64,000 nt of DNA from Micromonospora sp. FIMYZ51 (GTDB lineage: Bacteria > Actinomycetota > Actinomycetes > Mycobacteriales > Micromonosporaceae): contig NZ_CP134706.1 of the NCBI RefSeq assembly GCF_038246755.1, forward strand, positions 5,893,501 to 5,957,500, read 5' to 3'. Shown here in pieces: positions 1 to 10,900 of the stretch. The notes beneath the pieces are model-generated. The model ran no database searches, was not told where the DNA came from, and was given only the letters and a program-made list of their open reading frames with translations. A program made the translations under genes and the position numbers. Position 1 is the stretch's first letter, and the number at the start of each line of letters is the position of its first letter.

Positions 1-1
1 G

Positions 2-973
2 CGCGATGTCGGGGTCGACCTCGACCGGTTCGTCGCGGCCGGGCGCGCCGACCGGCTACGCCCGAGCAGCCTGGCCGCCTACGGGTACGCCGCCGCCCGC
101 CGGGCCGCCCTCGGCGACAGCGTGGACGAAGCCGGCGGGGACACCGACCCGGCCTGGCTGCTCGGGCACGGCGCGGACAGCGCCCGGGCCCGGGACATGC
201 GCCAACTCGGTCAGGTCTGCCTGGCCATCGCCGCCGGTCGGCCGATCGAGGCGGTCGCCCGGCTGGACACCGTCCAGGTCTCCGCCGAGACCCTCGGTGC
301 CGCCGAGGCGGCCCGGCTGCGCAGCATGGCGCTGAGCCGGGCGGGTGATCACGCCGCCGCGCACCGCACCGACCGGCTGGCCTTCCGACTCGCCGCCCAG
401 CGGCACGACCGGCTCCGGGACGTCTACATCGACGGCATCGCGGCCCGGATCGACCACGAGGAGATGCGCCGCGAGGCGGCGCGGTTCGAGGGCGAGGCGC
501 TTACCGACCCGCTCACCGGGCTGCCGAACCGGCGTCGGCTGGAGCGCTACATCGCGGCGGTGGTCTCCCGGGGCGAACGGGTGGTGATCGGCGTCTGCGA
601 CCTGGACGGGTTCAAGGCGGTGAACACCCGGCACGGGCACCACTCCGGCGACCTCGTCCTTCAGCGGATCGCCGGGGTGATCAACCGGGTGATGCGCCGG
701 GGTGACTTCGTGGCCCGCTACGGCGGCGACGAGTTCGTGGTGGTGCTACCGGGCGCCGGAATGACCGAGGCGACGGAGGTGGCCCGCCGCATCGACGCCG
801 CCGTACGCACCGAGGACTGGGAGTCCCTCGTGCCCGGCACCCCGGTCGGCGTCAGCATCGGCTTCTCCGAGGTGGGCTCCGGCGGACCGGGCCAGCGGGA
901 CGCGCTCAGCGCCGCCTTCGAGGCCGCCGACCGCGAGATGCTCCAGGCGAAGGTCCGTCCACGCAGCGCCTGA
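2..973 (+). CDS. GGDEF diguanylate cyclase, 5' end outside the window
   Basis: The reading frame is already open at base 2, so the start lies upstream; a GTG at 122 is only an internal candidate. The visible part has an alpha-helical, TPR-like or sensory region, then a complete GGDEF domain (about codons 160-320) beginning [11 protein letters not shown]. The active-site motif YGGDEF is intact. An RxxD inhibitory site (RRGD) sits exactly five residues before it, so c-di-GMP synthesis with product feedback is expected from family knowledge. No EAL domain follows. The gene converges on prfA, separated by 78 bp that hold a 24-bp direct repeat. The input sensed cannot be judged because the N-terminus is missing. 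Confidence 0.9.
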   Translation, partial: RDVGVDLDRFVAAGRADRLRPSSLAAYGYAAARRAALGDSVDEAGGDTDPAWLLGHGADSARARDMRQLGQVCLAIAAGRPIEAVARLDTVQVSAETLGAAEAARLRSMALSRAGDHAAAHRTDRLAFRLAAQRHDRLRDVYIDGIAARIDHEEMRREAARFEGEALTDPLTGLPNRRRLERYIAAVVSRGERVVIGVCDLDGFKAVNTRHGHHSGDLVLQRIAGVINRVMRRGDFVARYGGDEFVVVLPGAGMTEATEVARRIDAAVRTEDWESLVPGTPVGVSIGFSEVGSGGPGQRDALSAAFEAADREMLQAKVRPRSA

Positions 974-1003
974 GGCTGATCAGCACGCAGCACCACACCC
1001 ACA

Positions 1004-1051
1004 TCAGCGCGCGGCGCCGCAGCCACGTCAGCGCGCGGCGCCGCAGCCACG
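1004..1051. repeat. Two perfect 24-bp direct repeats downstream of prfA
   Basis: Units at 1004-1027 and 1028-1051 are identical and start TCAGCGCGCGGCGCCGC. The prfA stop (TCA on the plus strand at 1052) begins what looks like a third, immediately diverging copy. The repeat fills nearly the whole gap between the convergent GGDEF and prfA genes. Confidence 0.8.
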
Positions 1052-2140
1052 TCAGCGCCTGGCGAGTTCCGCGTCGCCGGCCAGGCGGGCCGCCCGGTCC
1101 GCCTCGCTGAGGGCGTCGAGCACCCCGTCCAACTCTCCGGCGAGGGCCAGGTCGAGGTTGTACGCGGTATAGCCGATCCGATGATCGGTGATCCGGTTCT
1201 GCGGGAAGTTGTAGGTGCGGATGCGCTCCGAGCGGTCGACCGTACGCACCTGCGCCTTGCGGGCGTCCGAGGCGGCCGCGTCGGCCTGCTCCTGAGCCGC
1301 GGCGAGCAACCGCGCCCGCAGGATGCGCATCGCCTGCTCCCGGTTCTGCAACTGGGACTTCTCGTTCTGGCAGGAGACCACGATGCCGGTGGGCAGGTGG
1401 GTGATCCGCACCGCCGAGTCGGTGGTGTTCACCGACTGGCCGCCCGGCCCGGACGAGCGGAACACGTCGATACGCAGCTCGTTGGGATCGATGGTGACGT
1501 CTACCTCCTCGGCCTCGGGCAGCACGAGCACACCGGCGGCACTGGTGTGGATGCGCCCCTGCGACTCGGTGACCGGCACCCGCTGGACGCGGTGCACGCC
1601 GCCCTCCCACTTCAACCGGGACCAGACCCCGTTGCCGCCCTCCGGCACCCCCTTGGCCTTGATCGCCAGCGAGACGTCCTTGACCCCACCGAGGTCGGAG
1701 TCCTGAGCGTCGATCACCTCGGTGAGCCAGCCGCGCCGCTCCGCGTACCGGGTGTACATCCGCAGCAGGTCACCGGCGAACAACGCCGACTCCTCACCGC
1801 CCTCGCCGGCTTTGATCTCGACGATGACGTCCTTGGCGTCATGCGGATCACGTGGGATCAGCAGCTCGGCCAGCCGCTCCTCCAGCTCGGGCAGGGTCGA
1901 CGCGATCGCATCGGCCTCGGCCGCGAAGGACGGATCCTCGGCGGCCAGTTCCCGGGCCGCGGCCAGATCCGCCCGAGCCTGTGCCAGCTCGGCGGCGGCC
2001 TTGTGCAGCGGGACCAGTTCGGCGTAGCGCCGTCCCACCCGGCGGGCGGTGCCCTGGTCGGCGTGGATGGCGGGATCGGCCAACCGCTTCTCCAGCTCGG
2101 CGTACTCGTCGAGGAGGGCGGTCAGGCGCTCGCTGCTCAT
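1052..2140 (-). CDS. prfA: Peptide chain release factor 1
   Basis: Class I release factor that reads UAA/UAG and triggers peptidyl-tRNA hydrolysis on the ribosome. The 362-aa product matches the usual length (about 360). The catalytic GGQ loop is present as [17 protein letters not shown], and the N-terminal coiled coil and domain 2 are intact. The ATG at 2140 is preferred over one seven codons upstream: AAGGAG lies 11 nt before it. It follows rpmE and rho as in other actinobacteria. The usual next gene, prmC (the methyltransferase that modifies the GGQ glutamine), is not downstream; a convergent GGDEF gene is there instead. Confidence 0.97.
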   Translation of the reverse strand: MSSERLTALLDEYAELEKRLADPAIHADQGTARRVGRRYAELVPLHKAAAELAQARADLAAARELAAEDPSFAAEADAIASTLPELEERLAELLIPRDPHDAKDVIVEIKAGEGGEESALFAGDLLRMYTRYAERRGWLTEVIDAQDSDLGGVKDVSLAIKAKGVPEGGNGVWSRLKWEGGVHRVQRVPVTESQGRIHTSAAGVLVLPEAEEVDVTIDPNELRIDVFRSSGPGGQSVNTTDSAVRITHLPTGIVVSCQNEKSQLQNREQAMRILRARLLAAAQEQADAAASDARKAQVRTVDRSERIRTYNFPQNRITDHRIGYTAYNLDLALAGELDGVLDALSEADRAARLAGDAELARR

Positions 2141-2233
2141 GTGGGGGATCGCTCCTTGCACGCGGACAGACCGGGACAGATACGGCCGACGCCCGCGCCC
2201 GGCGGAAACCGGACGCGGGCGTCGAACGAGGAG

Positions 2234-2458
2234 CTACTTGGCCTTCTTGGCCTGAACCTTGGCGTACTTCTGCTGGAACTTCGCGACCCGCCCAGCGGTG
2301 TCCAGGACGCGCTGCTTGCCGGTGTAGAACGGGTGGCAGGCGCTACAGGTCTCGACGTGGATCGAGCCGCCCTTGGCGGTGCTGCGGGTGGTGAAGGTGT
2401 TGCCGCAGGAGCAGGTGACGTCGGTGGTCACGTACTCCGGGTGGATGTTGGGCTTCAT
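2234..2458 (-). CDS. rpmE: 50S ribosomal protein L31 (zinc-binding form)
   Basis: The 74-aa product has the standard L31 length. Cysteines in CSCGN and CSACHPFY, with the histidine, give the C+ zinc-ribbon form rather than the zinc-independent RpmE2 form. Start ATG at 2458, with a GAGAGGAC purine stretch about 13 nt upstream. The lysine-rich C-terminus ([11 protein letters not shown]) is typical. It lies between rho and prfA, 93 bp upstream of prfA in the same direction, and is likely co-transcribed with it. Confidence 0.97.
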   Translation of the reverse strand: MKPNIHPEYVTTDVTCSCGNTFTTRSTAKGGSIHVETCSACHPFYTGKQRVLDTAGRVAKFQQKYAKVQAKKAK

Positions 2459-2723
2459 GTCGCCTCGGTCCTCTCGTGATGGTCGCCGGGTCGCCCTCGC
2501 GCACCAGGCGCGCTGATCAGGGCGTGAACCGGAACCGGTGGCCGATTGACCAGTCTGCCATGGGCCGGGGCCGACCCCGGAGGCGGCCCGCACCGGACTG
2601 GTCGCCGGTAGCAACATCGGGCCGTCCGTCAGCATTCCCGCCGCCCGGCGGGAGCATTCCTGGTACGCCGAGGGGCGTGGCCGATGTCGGCCACGCCCCT
2701 CGGTCGATCGTCGTCGGGAGAGC

Positions 2724-4802
2724 TCACTCCCCCGGCGTCGACTTGGCGATCTGCATCAGGAACTCGATGTTCGTCCGGGACTGCTTGAGCCGGTCCAGCA
2801 GGAGGTCGAGCGATGCCTGCGAGTCCAGCGAGTGCAGCACCTTGCGGAGCTTGTGCACGATGGCCAGCTCCTCCGGCGCGAGCAGGATCTCCTCCTTGCG
2901 GGTGCCGGACGCGCTGACATCCACGGCCGGGAAGGTCCGCTTGTCGGCGATCTTCCGGTCCAGCTTCAGCTCCGCGTTACCGGTGCCCTTGAACTCCTCG
3001 AAGATGACCGTGTCCGCCATCGAACCGGTCTCCACAAGCGCGGTGGCGAGAATGGTGAGCGAACCGCCGTTCTCGATGTTGCGGGCCGCGCCGAGGAAAC
3101 GCTTCGGCGGGTAGAGCGCGGTGGAGTCGATACCACCCGACATGATCCGGCCGCTGGCCGGCGCCGCCAGGTTGTACGACCGACCGAGCCGGGTCACCGA
3201 GTCGAGCAGTACGACCACGTCGTGGCCCAGCTCGACCAGGCGCTTGGCCCGCTCGATGGCCAGTTCGGCGACGGTGGTGTGGTCCTGCGGCGGACGGTCG
3301 AACGTGGCCGCGATGACCTCGCCCTTCACCGACCGCTGCATGTCGGTGACCTCTTCGGGTCGCTCGTCCACAAGCACCACCATCAGGTGGCACTCCGGGT
3401 TGTTGTGCGTGATCGCGTTCGCGATCGCCTGGAGCACCATGGTCTTACCGGCCTTCGGCGGCGAGACGATAAGCGCCCGCTGGCCCTTGCCGATCGGCAT
3501 GACCAGGTCGATCACCCGGGTGGTGAGGATGTGCGGCTCGGTCTCCAACCGCAACCGCTCCTGCGGGTAGAGCGGGGTGAGCTTGTAGAACTCCGGCCGC
3601 CGCTTCGCCTCGTCCGGCTCCATCCCGTTGATGGTGTCCAGCCGGACCAGCGGGTTGTACTTGTCCCGCCGCTGCTCACCGTCGCGGGCCGCGCGGACCG
3701 CGCCGGTGATCGCGTCACCCCGCCGCAGGCCGTACTTCTTGATCTGGGACATCGACACGTACACGTCGTTCGGCCCGGCCAGGTAGCCGGTGGTCCGGAC
3801 GAAGGCATAGTTGTCGAGCACGTCCACGATGCCGGCCACGGGGACCAGCACATCGTCCTCGCCGACCTGCGGCTCGCGGCCGCTGTCGCCACCGGACTCG
3901 CTGCGGTCGCCACGACCACGGCGACGGTCCCGGAAGCGGCTGCGCCGGCTACGCCGACCGCCGCCGTCACCGTCGTCATCACCGTCGTTGTCCCGCTCGG
4001 CCCGCTGCCCGCGCTCGTTACGGTCACCCCGGTCACCCCGGTCACCGCGTTCGTTACGGTCGCCCCGCTCGGCGCGGTCGCCGCGCTCGTTACGCTCGGC
4101 CCGCTCGCCCCGGTCGCCGCGCTCGTTACGGTCGGTGCGCTCAGCCCGCTCGCCCCGCTCGTTACGGTCGGTGCGCTCAGCCCGCTCGCCCCGCTCGTTA
4201 CGGTCGGTGCGCTCGGCCCGGTCGGCACGCTCGTTCCGGTCGGCCCGGTCCGCCCGCTCACCACGCTCGGCGCGGTCGGCACGCTCGGCGCGCTCCTCAC
4301 GCTCCGCCCGGTCACTCCGCTCGGCGCGATCACGGCCCGTACGGCCCTCGGCCCGCTCGCCGGACTCGGCGGCGGCCTCCTCGGCGCGGGGCTCAGCCGC
4401 CGCAGCTGCCCGGCTGCGCCGGGTCCGGGTGGTACGCACCTCGGTCTCGGTGCCCGCCGCCGGCTGCTCGGCGCCACGCCGTTCGGCCTGCGGCTGCTCA
4501 GCCGTGTCGCGTACCTCCGCGTGGACCTCCTCGCGGACCGGGGCGGCGGCCGCCGCGACCTCGGCCCGTGGTCGAGGGGCCCCGGCGGCGCTGCCCTGCC
4601 GCTCGGTGATCGCGCTGATCAGCTCGCCTTTGCGCATGCGAGCCGTACCAGAGATGCCGAGCGACGCGGCCAGGCTCTGCAACTCCGGCAGCAGCATCGC
4701 CGACAGGCCGGTGCCGCTGCGCCGGCGGCGGGCAGGGGCAGCGGTGGTGGCATCGCCAGCGACGTTGGAAACATCCGACGTCACGTCGGTGGTGTCGCTC
4801 AA
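2724..4802 (-). CDS. rho: Transcription termination factor Rho with long charged N-terminal insert
   Basis: Hexameric RNA-dependent ATPase helicase that ends transcription. A TTG at 4802 is chosen because GGAAGGA lies 5 nt upstream; the frame stays open to 4934 but the upstream ATGs lack a ribosome site. The 692-aa protein has an N-terminal Rho_N/SAP-like segment (about 25-70), a disordered Arg/Glu/Asp/Asn-rich insert (about 130-290) with 12-residue repeats of type [12 protein letters not shown], then the cold-shock-like RNA-binding domain and the ATPase core. Walker A is PPKAGKT and Walker [14 protein letters not shown]. The insert is an actinobacterial hallmark linked in related Rho proteins to RNA binding and condensation; that role here is inferred. 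Confidence 0.97.
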   Translation of the reverse strand: MSDTTDVTSDVSNVAGDATTAAPARRRRSGTGLSAMLLPELQSLAASLGISGTARMRKGELISAITERQGSAAGAPRPRAEVAAAAAPVREEVHAEVRDTAEQPQAERRGAEQPAAGTETEVRTTRTRRSRAAAAAEPRAEEAAAESGERAEGRTGRDRAERSDRAEREERAERADRAERGERADRADRNERADRAERTDRNERGERAERTDRNERGERAERTDRNERGDRGERAERNERGDRAERGDRNERGDRGDRGDRNERGQRAERDNDGDDDGDGGGRRSRRSRFRDRRRGRGDRSESGGDSGREPQVGEDDVLVPVAGIVDVLDNYAFVRTTGYLAGPNDVYVSMSQIKKYGLRRGDAITGAVRAARDGEQRRDKYNPLVRLDTINGMEPDEAKRRPEFYKLTPLYPQERLRLETEPHILTTRVIDLVMPIGKGQRALIVSPPKAGKTMVLQAIANAITHNNPECHLMVVLVDERPEEVTDMQRSVKGEVIAATFDRPPQDHTTVAELAIERAKRLVELGHDVVVLLDSVTRLGRSYNLAAPASGRIMSGGIDSTALYPPKRFLGAARNIENGGSLTILATALVETGSMADTVIFEEFKGTGNAELKLDRKIADKRTFPAVDVSASGTRKEEILLAPEELAIVHKLRKVLHSLDSQASLDLLLDRLKQSRTNIEFLMQIAKSTPGE
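4010..4330 (-). repeat. Arg/Glu/Asp tandem repeats inside rho
   Basis: On the coding (minus) strand this stretch encodes degenerate RxERx repeats. Its best-preserved part has about three near-identical 36-bp units, each giving the 12 residues [12 protein letters not shown]. Units of 9-12 bp flank it. The reading frame is preserved throughout, so copy number probably varies between strains. Confidence 0.85.
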
Positions 4803-5096
4803 TGGATTCCTTCCCTCGATAGGCCGGGACTGCCCGGTGTCGAAATCAGGTGGCCGGGCGGCCTCGGTGCACCCGCCTCGCATGACGCTATGCGGGAGTC
4901 TGTGACACAGCAGCCGGTCGGTCGCCCGACCCACCAGGAGACCGGTGAGCGGGTTTCGCCGTCTGCGGCGACCGGTGAAGACTGCGGTGCGGCGTGGGCC
5001 TAGGCAGGGATGACGGGCTTACCGCCGAAAGCTTCGGGGGTGCGCCGACCCGCAGGAGATCGCATGCTTCGCGGCTGTGCTAGGTCTAGAGCGTAA
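4803..5096 (-). promoter_or_regulatory. rho upstream region
   Basis: This 294-bp gap between thrB and rho has no convincing gene. On the minus strand TTGATTACGC followed by TAGACC and TAGCAC (about 5075-5105) is promoter-like, directly behind the thrB stop. I see no clear attenuator hairpin, though actinobacterial rho leaders are often autoregulated. Confidence 0.3.
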
Positions 5097-6050
5097 TCAA
5101 CTCTTCCGACCTGCGGCAACAGGGTCCCGCTCCGCGTGTCCGAGTCTACCCTGCCCGACCTGGGCACCGGGTACGTCTATCGCCAACCGCAGGACTTCCC
5201 AATTTGTTCCCGGATCGAAGCCTTCGGGCAGCTCAGACAGGGCGAGCACGGTCGGCCCGGCCCCGCTGACCACGGCGGCCACACCAGCCTCACGAAGCTG
5301 CCCGACCAGGGCTGCGGTGGCGGGCATCCCGGATGCGCGGTAGTCCTGATGCAGCCGGTCGACCGTGGCCGGCAGCAACAGCGCCGGCTGTGCGGTAAGC
5401 GCGTGCACCAACAGGGCCGCCCGGCCGGCGGTCAACGCGGCGTCGGCGTGCGGCACGGTGGCCGGCAGGGCCGCCCGGGCGGCGGCGGTCAGGCCACGCT
5501 CGGCGGGAACCAGGACCGTGGGGCGTACGCCGTCGGCCACCGGCAACGACACGGCCCGCGCGCCGGCCGGTTCCGTCCAGGCCACCGTGAAGCCGCCGAG
5601 CAGGCAGGGCGCCACGTTGTCGGGGTGCCCCTCGATCCGCGCGGCCAACCGCAGCGCGTCCTGCTCGTCGAGCCGCTGCACCCCGTCCGTGACCAGCGAC
5701 CGGGCCAGCAGCACCCCGGCGACGATGGCCGCCGACGAGGACCCGAGGCCACGAGCCTGCGGAATCCGGTTCACGCACTCCACCGCCAGCCCCGACGGCT
5801 GCCCGCCGAGTTCGTCGAAGGCCGCCCGCATGGCGCGTACCACCAGGTGCCCGTCGTCCAGCGGCAGGTCACCGGCGCCCTCACCGACCACCGAGACGGT
5901 CACGCCGCTCGTGGTCACCTCGGCGGCCACGTCGTCGTAGAGCGCGAGGGCGAGCCCCAGCGCGTCGAAGCCGGGGCCCAGGTTCGCACTGGTGGCGGGG
6001 ACCCGGACCCGGACCGGGCCGGCGGCGAATGTGGTCGGCACGTCGCCCAT
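5097..6050 (-). CDS. thrB: Homoserine kinase
   Basis: GHMP-superfamily kinase that phosphorylates L-homoserine, the substrate of ThrC. Start ATG at 6050 (MGDVPTTF) with GGTGGAG 7-8 nt upstream; longer versions reach into the divergent promoter. Product 317 aa. The N-terminal signature VRVPATSANLGPGFDALGLA and the ATP-binding loop PQARGLGSSSAA are intact, as is the late GHMP motif SGAGPTVLAL. It is separated from hom and thrC by an RND pump and an MFS gene, unlike the usual contiguous hom-thrC-thrB order. It runs toward rho with a 294-bp gap. Confidence 0.96.
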   Translation of the reverse strand: MGDVPTTFAAGPVRVRVPATSANLGPGFDALGLALALYDDVAAEVTTSGVTVSVVGEGAGDLPLDDGHLVVRAMRAAFDELGGQPSGLAVECVNRIPQARGLGSSSAAIVAGVLLARSLVTDGVQRLDEQDALRLAARIEGHPDNVAPCLLGGFTVAWTEPAGARAVSLPVADGVRPTVLVPAERGLTAAARAALPATVPHADAALTAGRAALLVHALTAQPALLLPATVDRLHQDYRASGMPATAALVGQLREAGVAAVVSGAGPTVLALSELPEGFDPGTNWEVLRLAIDVPGAQVGQGRLGHAERDPVAAGRKS

Positions 6051-6170
6051 GCTAGGGCTCCACCGGGGACGTCCGGCGCGCGGTCCGTCCCCTGGGACGC
6101 GTGCCGTGCCTGAGCACGCTTGCCCACAGGCTCTAGAGTCTGGCCCGGTCGACGGCTTCGGGAGGACTGC

Positions 6171-6581
6171 GTGAAGGACTTCGGTTATCTGCTGGTGCAG
6201 CTGGCGCTGCAACTGCCCACGCTTGTGGTGCTTATCGTCGGAGGTGCGCTGGCGGCGTCCGCCCGGGGCCGGCTACCACGGGCAGCCCGCCGCCTGCTGG
6301 TGGCCGGGCTCGCCGTCCTGCTGGTCGTCACGCTGATCAGCACCGTGTGGTCGGTCACACTGCCCTGGACGGCCGACGGCGGCGCCCAACGGCTCGGCGC
6401 GCTGTCCATGCTCGTCGGAGTGGTCCACGCGTTGCTCTTCCCGGTCGGGGTCGGGCTGCTGATCGCGGCCGCGTCGGCCGGCCGCCGGACCGGGTCGGCA
6501 CCCGGCCCGGCCGTCCCCAGCGCCCCCGCAGCCTGGGGCCCGCCGGCCGATCCGCACCTGTCTCCCACCGGCACCCACTAG
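6171..6581 (+). CDS. Small integral membrane protein of unknown function
   Basis: GTG at 6171 is preceded by GGAGGACTGC, a strong ribosome site ending 5 nt upstream; an earlier ATG at 6120 has none. The 136-aa product has three to four hydrophobic segments (about residues 4-28, 42-62, 75-100) and a Pro/Ala-rich hydrophilic tail. I recognise no family. It is the only plus-strand gene between thrB and the transporter block, diverges from thrB across a 120-bp gap, and converges on the MFS gene with an 11-bp gap. Confidence 0.65.
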   Translation: MKDFGYLLVQLALQLPTLVVLIVGGALAASARGRLPRAARRLLVAGLAVLLVVTLISTVWSVTLPWTADGGAQRLGALSMLVGVVHALLFPVGVGLLIAAASAGRRTGSAPGPAVPSAPAAWGPPADPHLSPTGTH

Positions 6582-6592
6582 CGCGACGGGGC

Positions 6593-7837
6593 CTAGCGAG
6601 TTCCGGTCTCGGCGACGGCCGGTGTCACGGCGGCGAGCGAGAGTCGCCGGGTGGCGATCCGCCAGCCGATCGCGTAGACCAGGGTGACCAGGCCACAACC
6701 GGCCAGCACCACCCGCTCGTCCACCAGGTCCACCACCCCCGCGACCACCAGCTGGCTGACCGAGATCGCCAGGGTCGCCAGCATCATGTCGGTGGCGAAG
6801 ACCCGTCCCCGTAACCGGTCCGGCACCTGCCCCTGCAACGCGAAGTTCGACATCACCCAGTTGCTGCCACCGGCGAAGTGCGCCACGAAGACCAGGACCA
6901 GCACCAGCCAGAACCAGGGCGCCACCGAGGCACCGAGGTAGGCCAGCCCGTACGCCGACATGGACAACGCCAGCCCCGGCAGCAGCCAGGCCCGATTGGT
7001 CAACACCCGGCGCATCAGGATCGGGCCGAACAGGGCACCCGCGCCGCGTACCGCAAAGAGCAGGCCGGCACCCACCGGACCGACCGCGTACACCCCGGCG
7101 AGCAGCGGAAAGACGGTGAGTACGCCGTTGCCCAGGCCGACCGCCGACTTCACCGTCACCAACGCCAGCACCGGCGGGCGGTGCCCGATGTAGCCAAGTG
7201 CCTCGCGGATCGCGGCCCAGGTCTGTGGCGTCGCGGCGCCCCGCTCCCGCGGTGCCTGCAACGGCCGGCGGATGCGCGTGGCCAGGCCCGCCGCGCCGAT
7301 CAGGGCCACCGCGCCGACCCAGAAGCAGACGTACGGCCCGACGGCGGCGCTGAGCACGCCGCCGAGCGACGCGCCGACGATTGTCATCGTGCCCCAGGCC
7401 GACCCCGCCACCGCGTTACCCGCGGCCAGTTCCGCCGGGTCGAGCACGTTGGGCAGCGCGGCCTGGGCAGCCGGCGAGTAGAACGCCTTCGCCACCGCGA
7501 CCACCCCGATGCCGAGCATCGCCAGCCAGGCGGTGTCGGCGCTGCGCACGCCGAGCAGCAGCAGTACGCCGACCAGCGCGGCGACGTTCGCCACCATCAT
7601 GATCTTGCGACGGTCGAAACGGTCCGCGATGGTGCCGGTGTACGGCAGCAGCAGCGCCACGATGCCGGTGTCCACGGCGAGCACCAGGGCACCCCACACG
7701 CCGCTGCCGGTCAGTTTCGGCAGCAGCACCAGCAGCGGCACCATGACGAACCAGTCGGCACCGAACATCACCAGTTGGGCCAGGAACAGGTTGCGGAAGT
7801 TCCGGTTACCGGTGAGCACGGAGCGGGTGGACGCCAC
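6593..7837 (-). CDS. MFS transporter
   Basis: The 414-aa protein shows about 12 transmembrane segments and the MFS loop motif as GTIADRFDRRK after TM2. The pattern resembles the MFS_3/enterobactin-exporter type, usually drug or siderophore export; the substrate is unknown. Start GTG at 7837; the ribosome site is weak. It lies 113 bp downstream of the RND gene in the same direction, so the two may form an export unit inserted in the threonine gene block. Confidence 0.9.
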   Translation of the reverse strand: MASTRSVLTGNRNFRNLFLAQLVMFGADWFVMVPLLVLLPKLTGSGVWGALVLAVDTGIVALLLPYTGTIADRFDRRKIMMVANVAALVGVLLLLGVRSADTAWLAMLGIGVVAVAKAFYSPAAQAALPNVLDPAELAAGNAVAGSAWGTMTIVGASLGGVLSAAVGPYVCFWVGAVALIGAAGLATRIRRPLQAPRERGAATPQTWAAIREALGYIGHRPPVLALVTVKSAVGLGNGVLTVFPLLAGVYAVGPVGAGLLFAVRGAGALFGPILMRRVLTNRAWLLPGLALSMSAYGLAYLGASVAPWFWLVLVLVFVAHFAGGSNWVMSNFALQGQVPDRLRGRVFATDMMLATLAISVSQLVVAGVVDLVDERVVLAGCGLVTLVYAIGWRIATRRLSLAAVTPAVAETGTR

Positions 7838-7950
7838 GGAGCCGAACCATACCTGGCGACCGGCGGCGGTCGAATCCCAGCTGGGACGGCAGCTTGGCAG
7901 GGCGACGCCCCCGGCGGGCCGGGACCCACCGAGGGCGTCGGGTCACCCGC

Positions 7951-10900
7951 TCAGCTGTTGGGCGGGAAGGGCGACTGGCGACTCTTCGGCAGCCGGAGCA
8001 CCTCGAACTGGTCGGTGCCGTCCACCAACGCACCCGAGGGTGCCGGCGGCACCGGTCGGCTCTGCGGCGCACCGTCTCCGGTCGGCGTCGGCTCGGCCGC
8101 GGCCGGCTCGGCACCGGCCTGCTCCGGGTCGACCGGGGCGTCCTGCCGCTCGTCGGCGGAGCGCGGCTGGCGCCGGCCCCGCAGCGCCTGCTTGGTGTCC
8201 TCCACCATCGCGTAAAGCGTCGGCACCAGGATCAGGGTGAGCAGGGTGGAGCTGATCAGCCCGCCGATCACCACGATCGCCAGCGGCCGGGAGATGAAGC
8301 CGCCCTCGCCGGTGAGCCCGAAGGCCATCGGCGTCAACGCGAAGATGGTGGCGATGGCGGTCATCAGGATCGGGCGTAGCCGGTGCCGGCCACCCTCGAC
8401 CACCGCTTCCCGCACCCCGAGCCCCTGGGCCCGGTACTGGTTGACCAGGTCCAGCAGCACGATCGCGTTGGTCACCACGATGCCGACAAGCATCAGCACG
8501 CCGATCAGCGCCGGCACGCTCAGCGCGGTGCCGGTGACCAGCAGCAGGGCGACCGCGCCGGTGGCCGCGAACGGGATGGAGACCAGCAGGATCAACGCCT
8601 GCACCACGCTGCGGAAGGTCGCCATCATGATCAGGAACACGATCGCGATCGCGGCCAGCACCGCCAGACCCAGGTCGGCGAAGGTTTCCCGTTGTTCTTC
8701 GCTGACCCCGCCGAGGGTGAGCGTGGCACCCGGCACGTCGATCGCGTCGAGCCGGCTCTGCAACTCGGTGCTGATCGCGCCGAGGTCGGAGCCGGTGACC
8801 GTACCGGTCACCGAGGCGCTGCGCTCACCGTCGATCCGCCGGACCTGCTGCGGTCCCTCGGTCTCGGTGACCTGGGCGATGGCGTCCAGCCGCACCGGGC
8901 CGACCGGCAGCGCCTTCAACTCCTCCACCGTCACCGGCGGCTGCGCCGACAGCCGCAGCACGATGTCCCGCCGGTCGCCGTCCAGGCTGACCTGACCCAC
9001 CGGCGTACCGCGGAACGCCTGCCCCACCAGCTCGCCGACCGCAGCCTCGGTGAGCCCGGCCCGGCTGGCGGCGATCCGGTCGACGGTCACGTCGATCCGT
9101 GGCACCCGGTCGGCCAGGGTGGTCGACACGTCCTCGACCCCTCCGATACCGGCAAGTGCCGCCTGGGCCTGCTCCGTGGCGCGGGCCAGCGCCTCCGGGT
9201 CGGCGGCCCGGACCACCACCGCCAACTCGTTTGCGGCGGCGCCACCCTGACCCGCCGGGAAGGTGATCTCACCGGCCGCCGGTCCGAGCTGCGCCAATCG
9301 TTCCCGCAGGATGCCGCGCATCTCGGTGGCGTCGGTGTCGCCACCGAGCCGCAGCGCGTAGCTGGCCACGTTGTTGCCGGCGCTGCCGGCCCACGGGTTG
9401 TCTCCGCCCCCGGCGGTCACCTGGTACGACTGGATGCCCGGGGTCTCCGCCAGCACCGCCTCGACGCGGCGGGCCGCGGCGTCGGTACCGGCCAGCCCGG
9501 TACCGACCGGCAACTCCTGCCGGATGTTGAGCGTGTCCTGACCGGAGTCGTCGAGGAAGTTCGTCTCCAACTGGCGGGCCAGGCCGAAGGTGCCGAAGAG
9601 CACCAGCAGGCCGGCGGCCAGGGTCGCCCAGCGGTACGCCCGCCGCCCGGTGGCGAACCGGATGATCGGCAGGTACGCCCGCTGCAACGGGCTGCGCAGC
9701 TCGCGCTCCTCGGCGGCCCGGCGGATCGCGGCCCCGTCGGCCCCGGTCACCGGCTTGAGGAACCAGTACGCGAGCACCGGCACCACCGTCAGCGAGACCA
9801 GCAGCGAGGCGAGCAACGCCACGGTGACGGTGATCGCGAACGGCGCGAACAGCTGGCCGACGAAGCCGCCGACCAGGGCGATGGGTGCGAAGACGGCCAC
9901 CGTGGTGAGGGTGGACGCGGTGACCGCCCCGGCCACCTCGCGGACGGCGGTGAGGATCGCCTCCCGCTTCGACCCGCCGTACGTCAGATGGCGTTTGATG
10001 TTCTCCAGCACGACGATCGAGTCGTCCACCACCCGGCCGACCGCGACGGTCAACGCGCCGAGGGTGAGCAGGTTGAGCGAGTAGTCGCCGATCCAGAGCG
10101 CGAGCAGTGCCACCACCACGGACAGTGGAATGGAAACCGCGGTGACCACCGTGGAGCGCACCGAGAGCAGGAACACCAGGATGACCACCACGGCCATGAT
10201 CAGACCCAGCAGGCCCTCGGTGCTCAGCGTCTTGATGGACTTCTCCACGAAGGGGGCCTGGTCGAGCACGACGGTCAGCTCGGTGCCGGTGGCCTCGCGT
10301 AGCTCGGCGAGCCGGTCGGTGACCGCGTGCGAGATCTCCACGGCGTTGCCGTCCGGGTCCGCGGTGACCGCGATGCCCAGACTCTCCTCGCCGTTGGTGC
10401 GGGTGATCGCGGTGGGTGGGGCGAGCTGTTCGGAGACCGTGGCCACGTCGCCGAGGAGCACCGGGCCGGCCCTGCGGTTCGGCGGCGGCCCGACGACGAT
10501 CGCCCGCAGCTCGTCAAGTGTGGTCAGCGGGGCACCGACCTGCACCGGCAGGGTGCGCTCGCCGTCGACCACGGCACCGGCCGGCACCGTCACCCCGTTG
10601 GCCCGCAACGCCGTGCCGATCGCGGTCGGCTGCACCTTCGCCCGCGCCAGCTTGGCCGGATCCGGCGTGATCACCACAAGGTCGTCCCGGACGCCGGTCA
10701 GCTCGACGCTGCGGACGCCCTCGATCGCCGCCAGCTCCGGCACCACCGTGTCCCGCAGCTTGCCGGCCAGGGCACGCGCGTCGGCACCGCCGCCGGTCGC
10801 GGCCAGGACCACCGCGGGCAGGTCGTCGGTGCTGCCGGCGAGCACCTGCGGCTCGACGCCGTCGGGCAGCCGGGTGCGGTTCAATGCGTTCTGCATCTTG

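Noticed and set aside
2832..5003. 723-codon plus-strand ORF opposite rho
   Set aside because: Pure antisense of the rho frame in high-GC DNA; valine/leucine-rich repetitive translation without domains.
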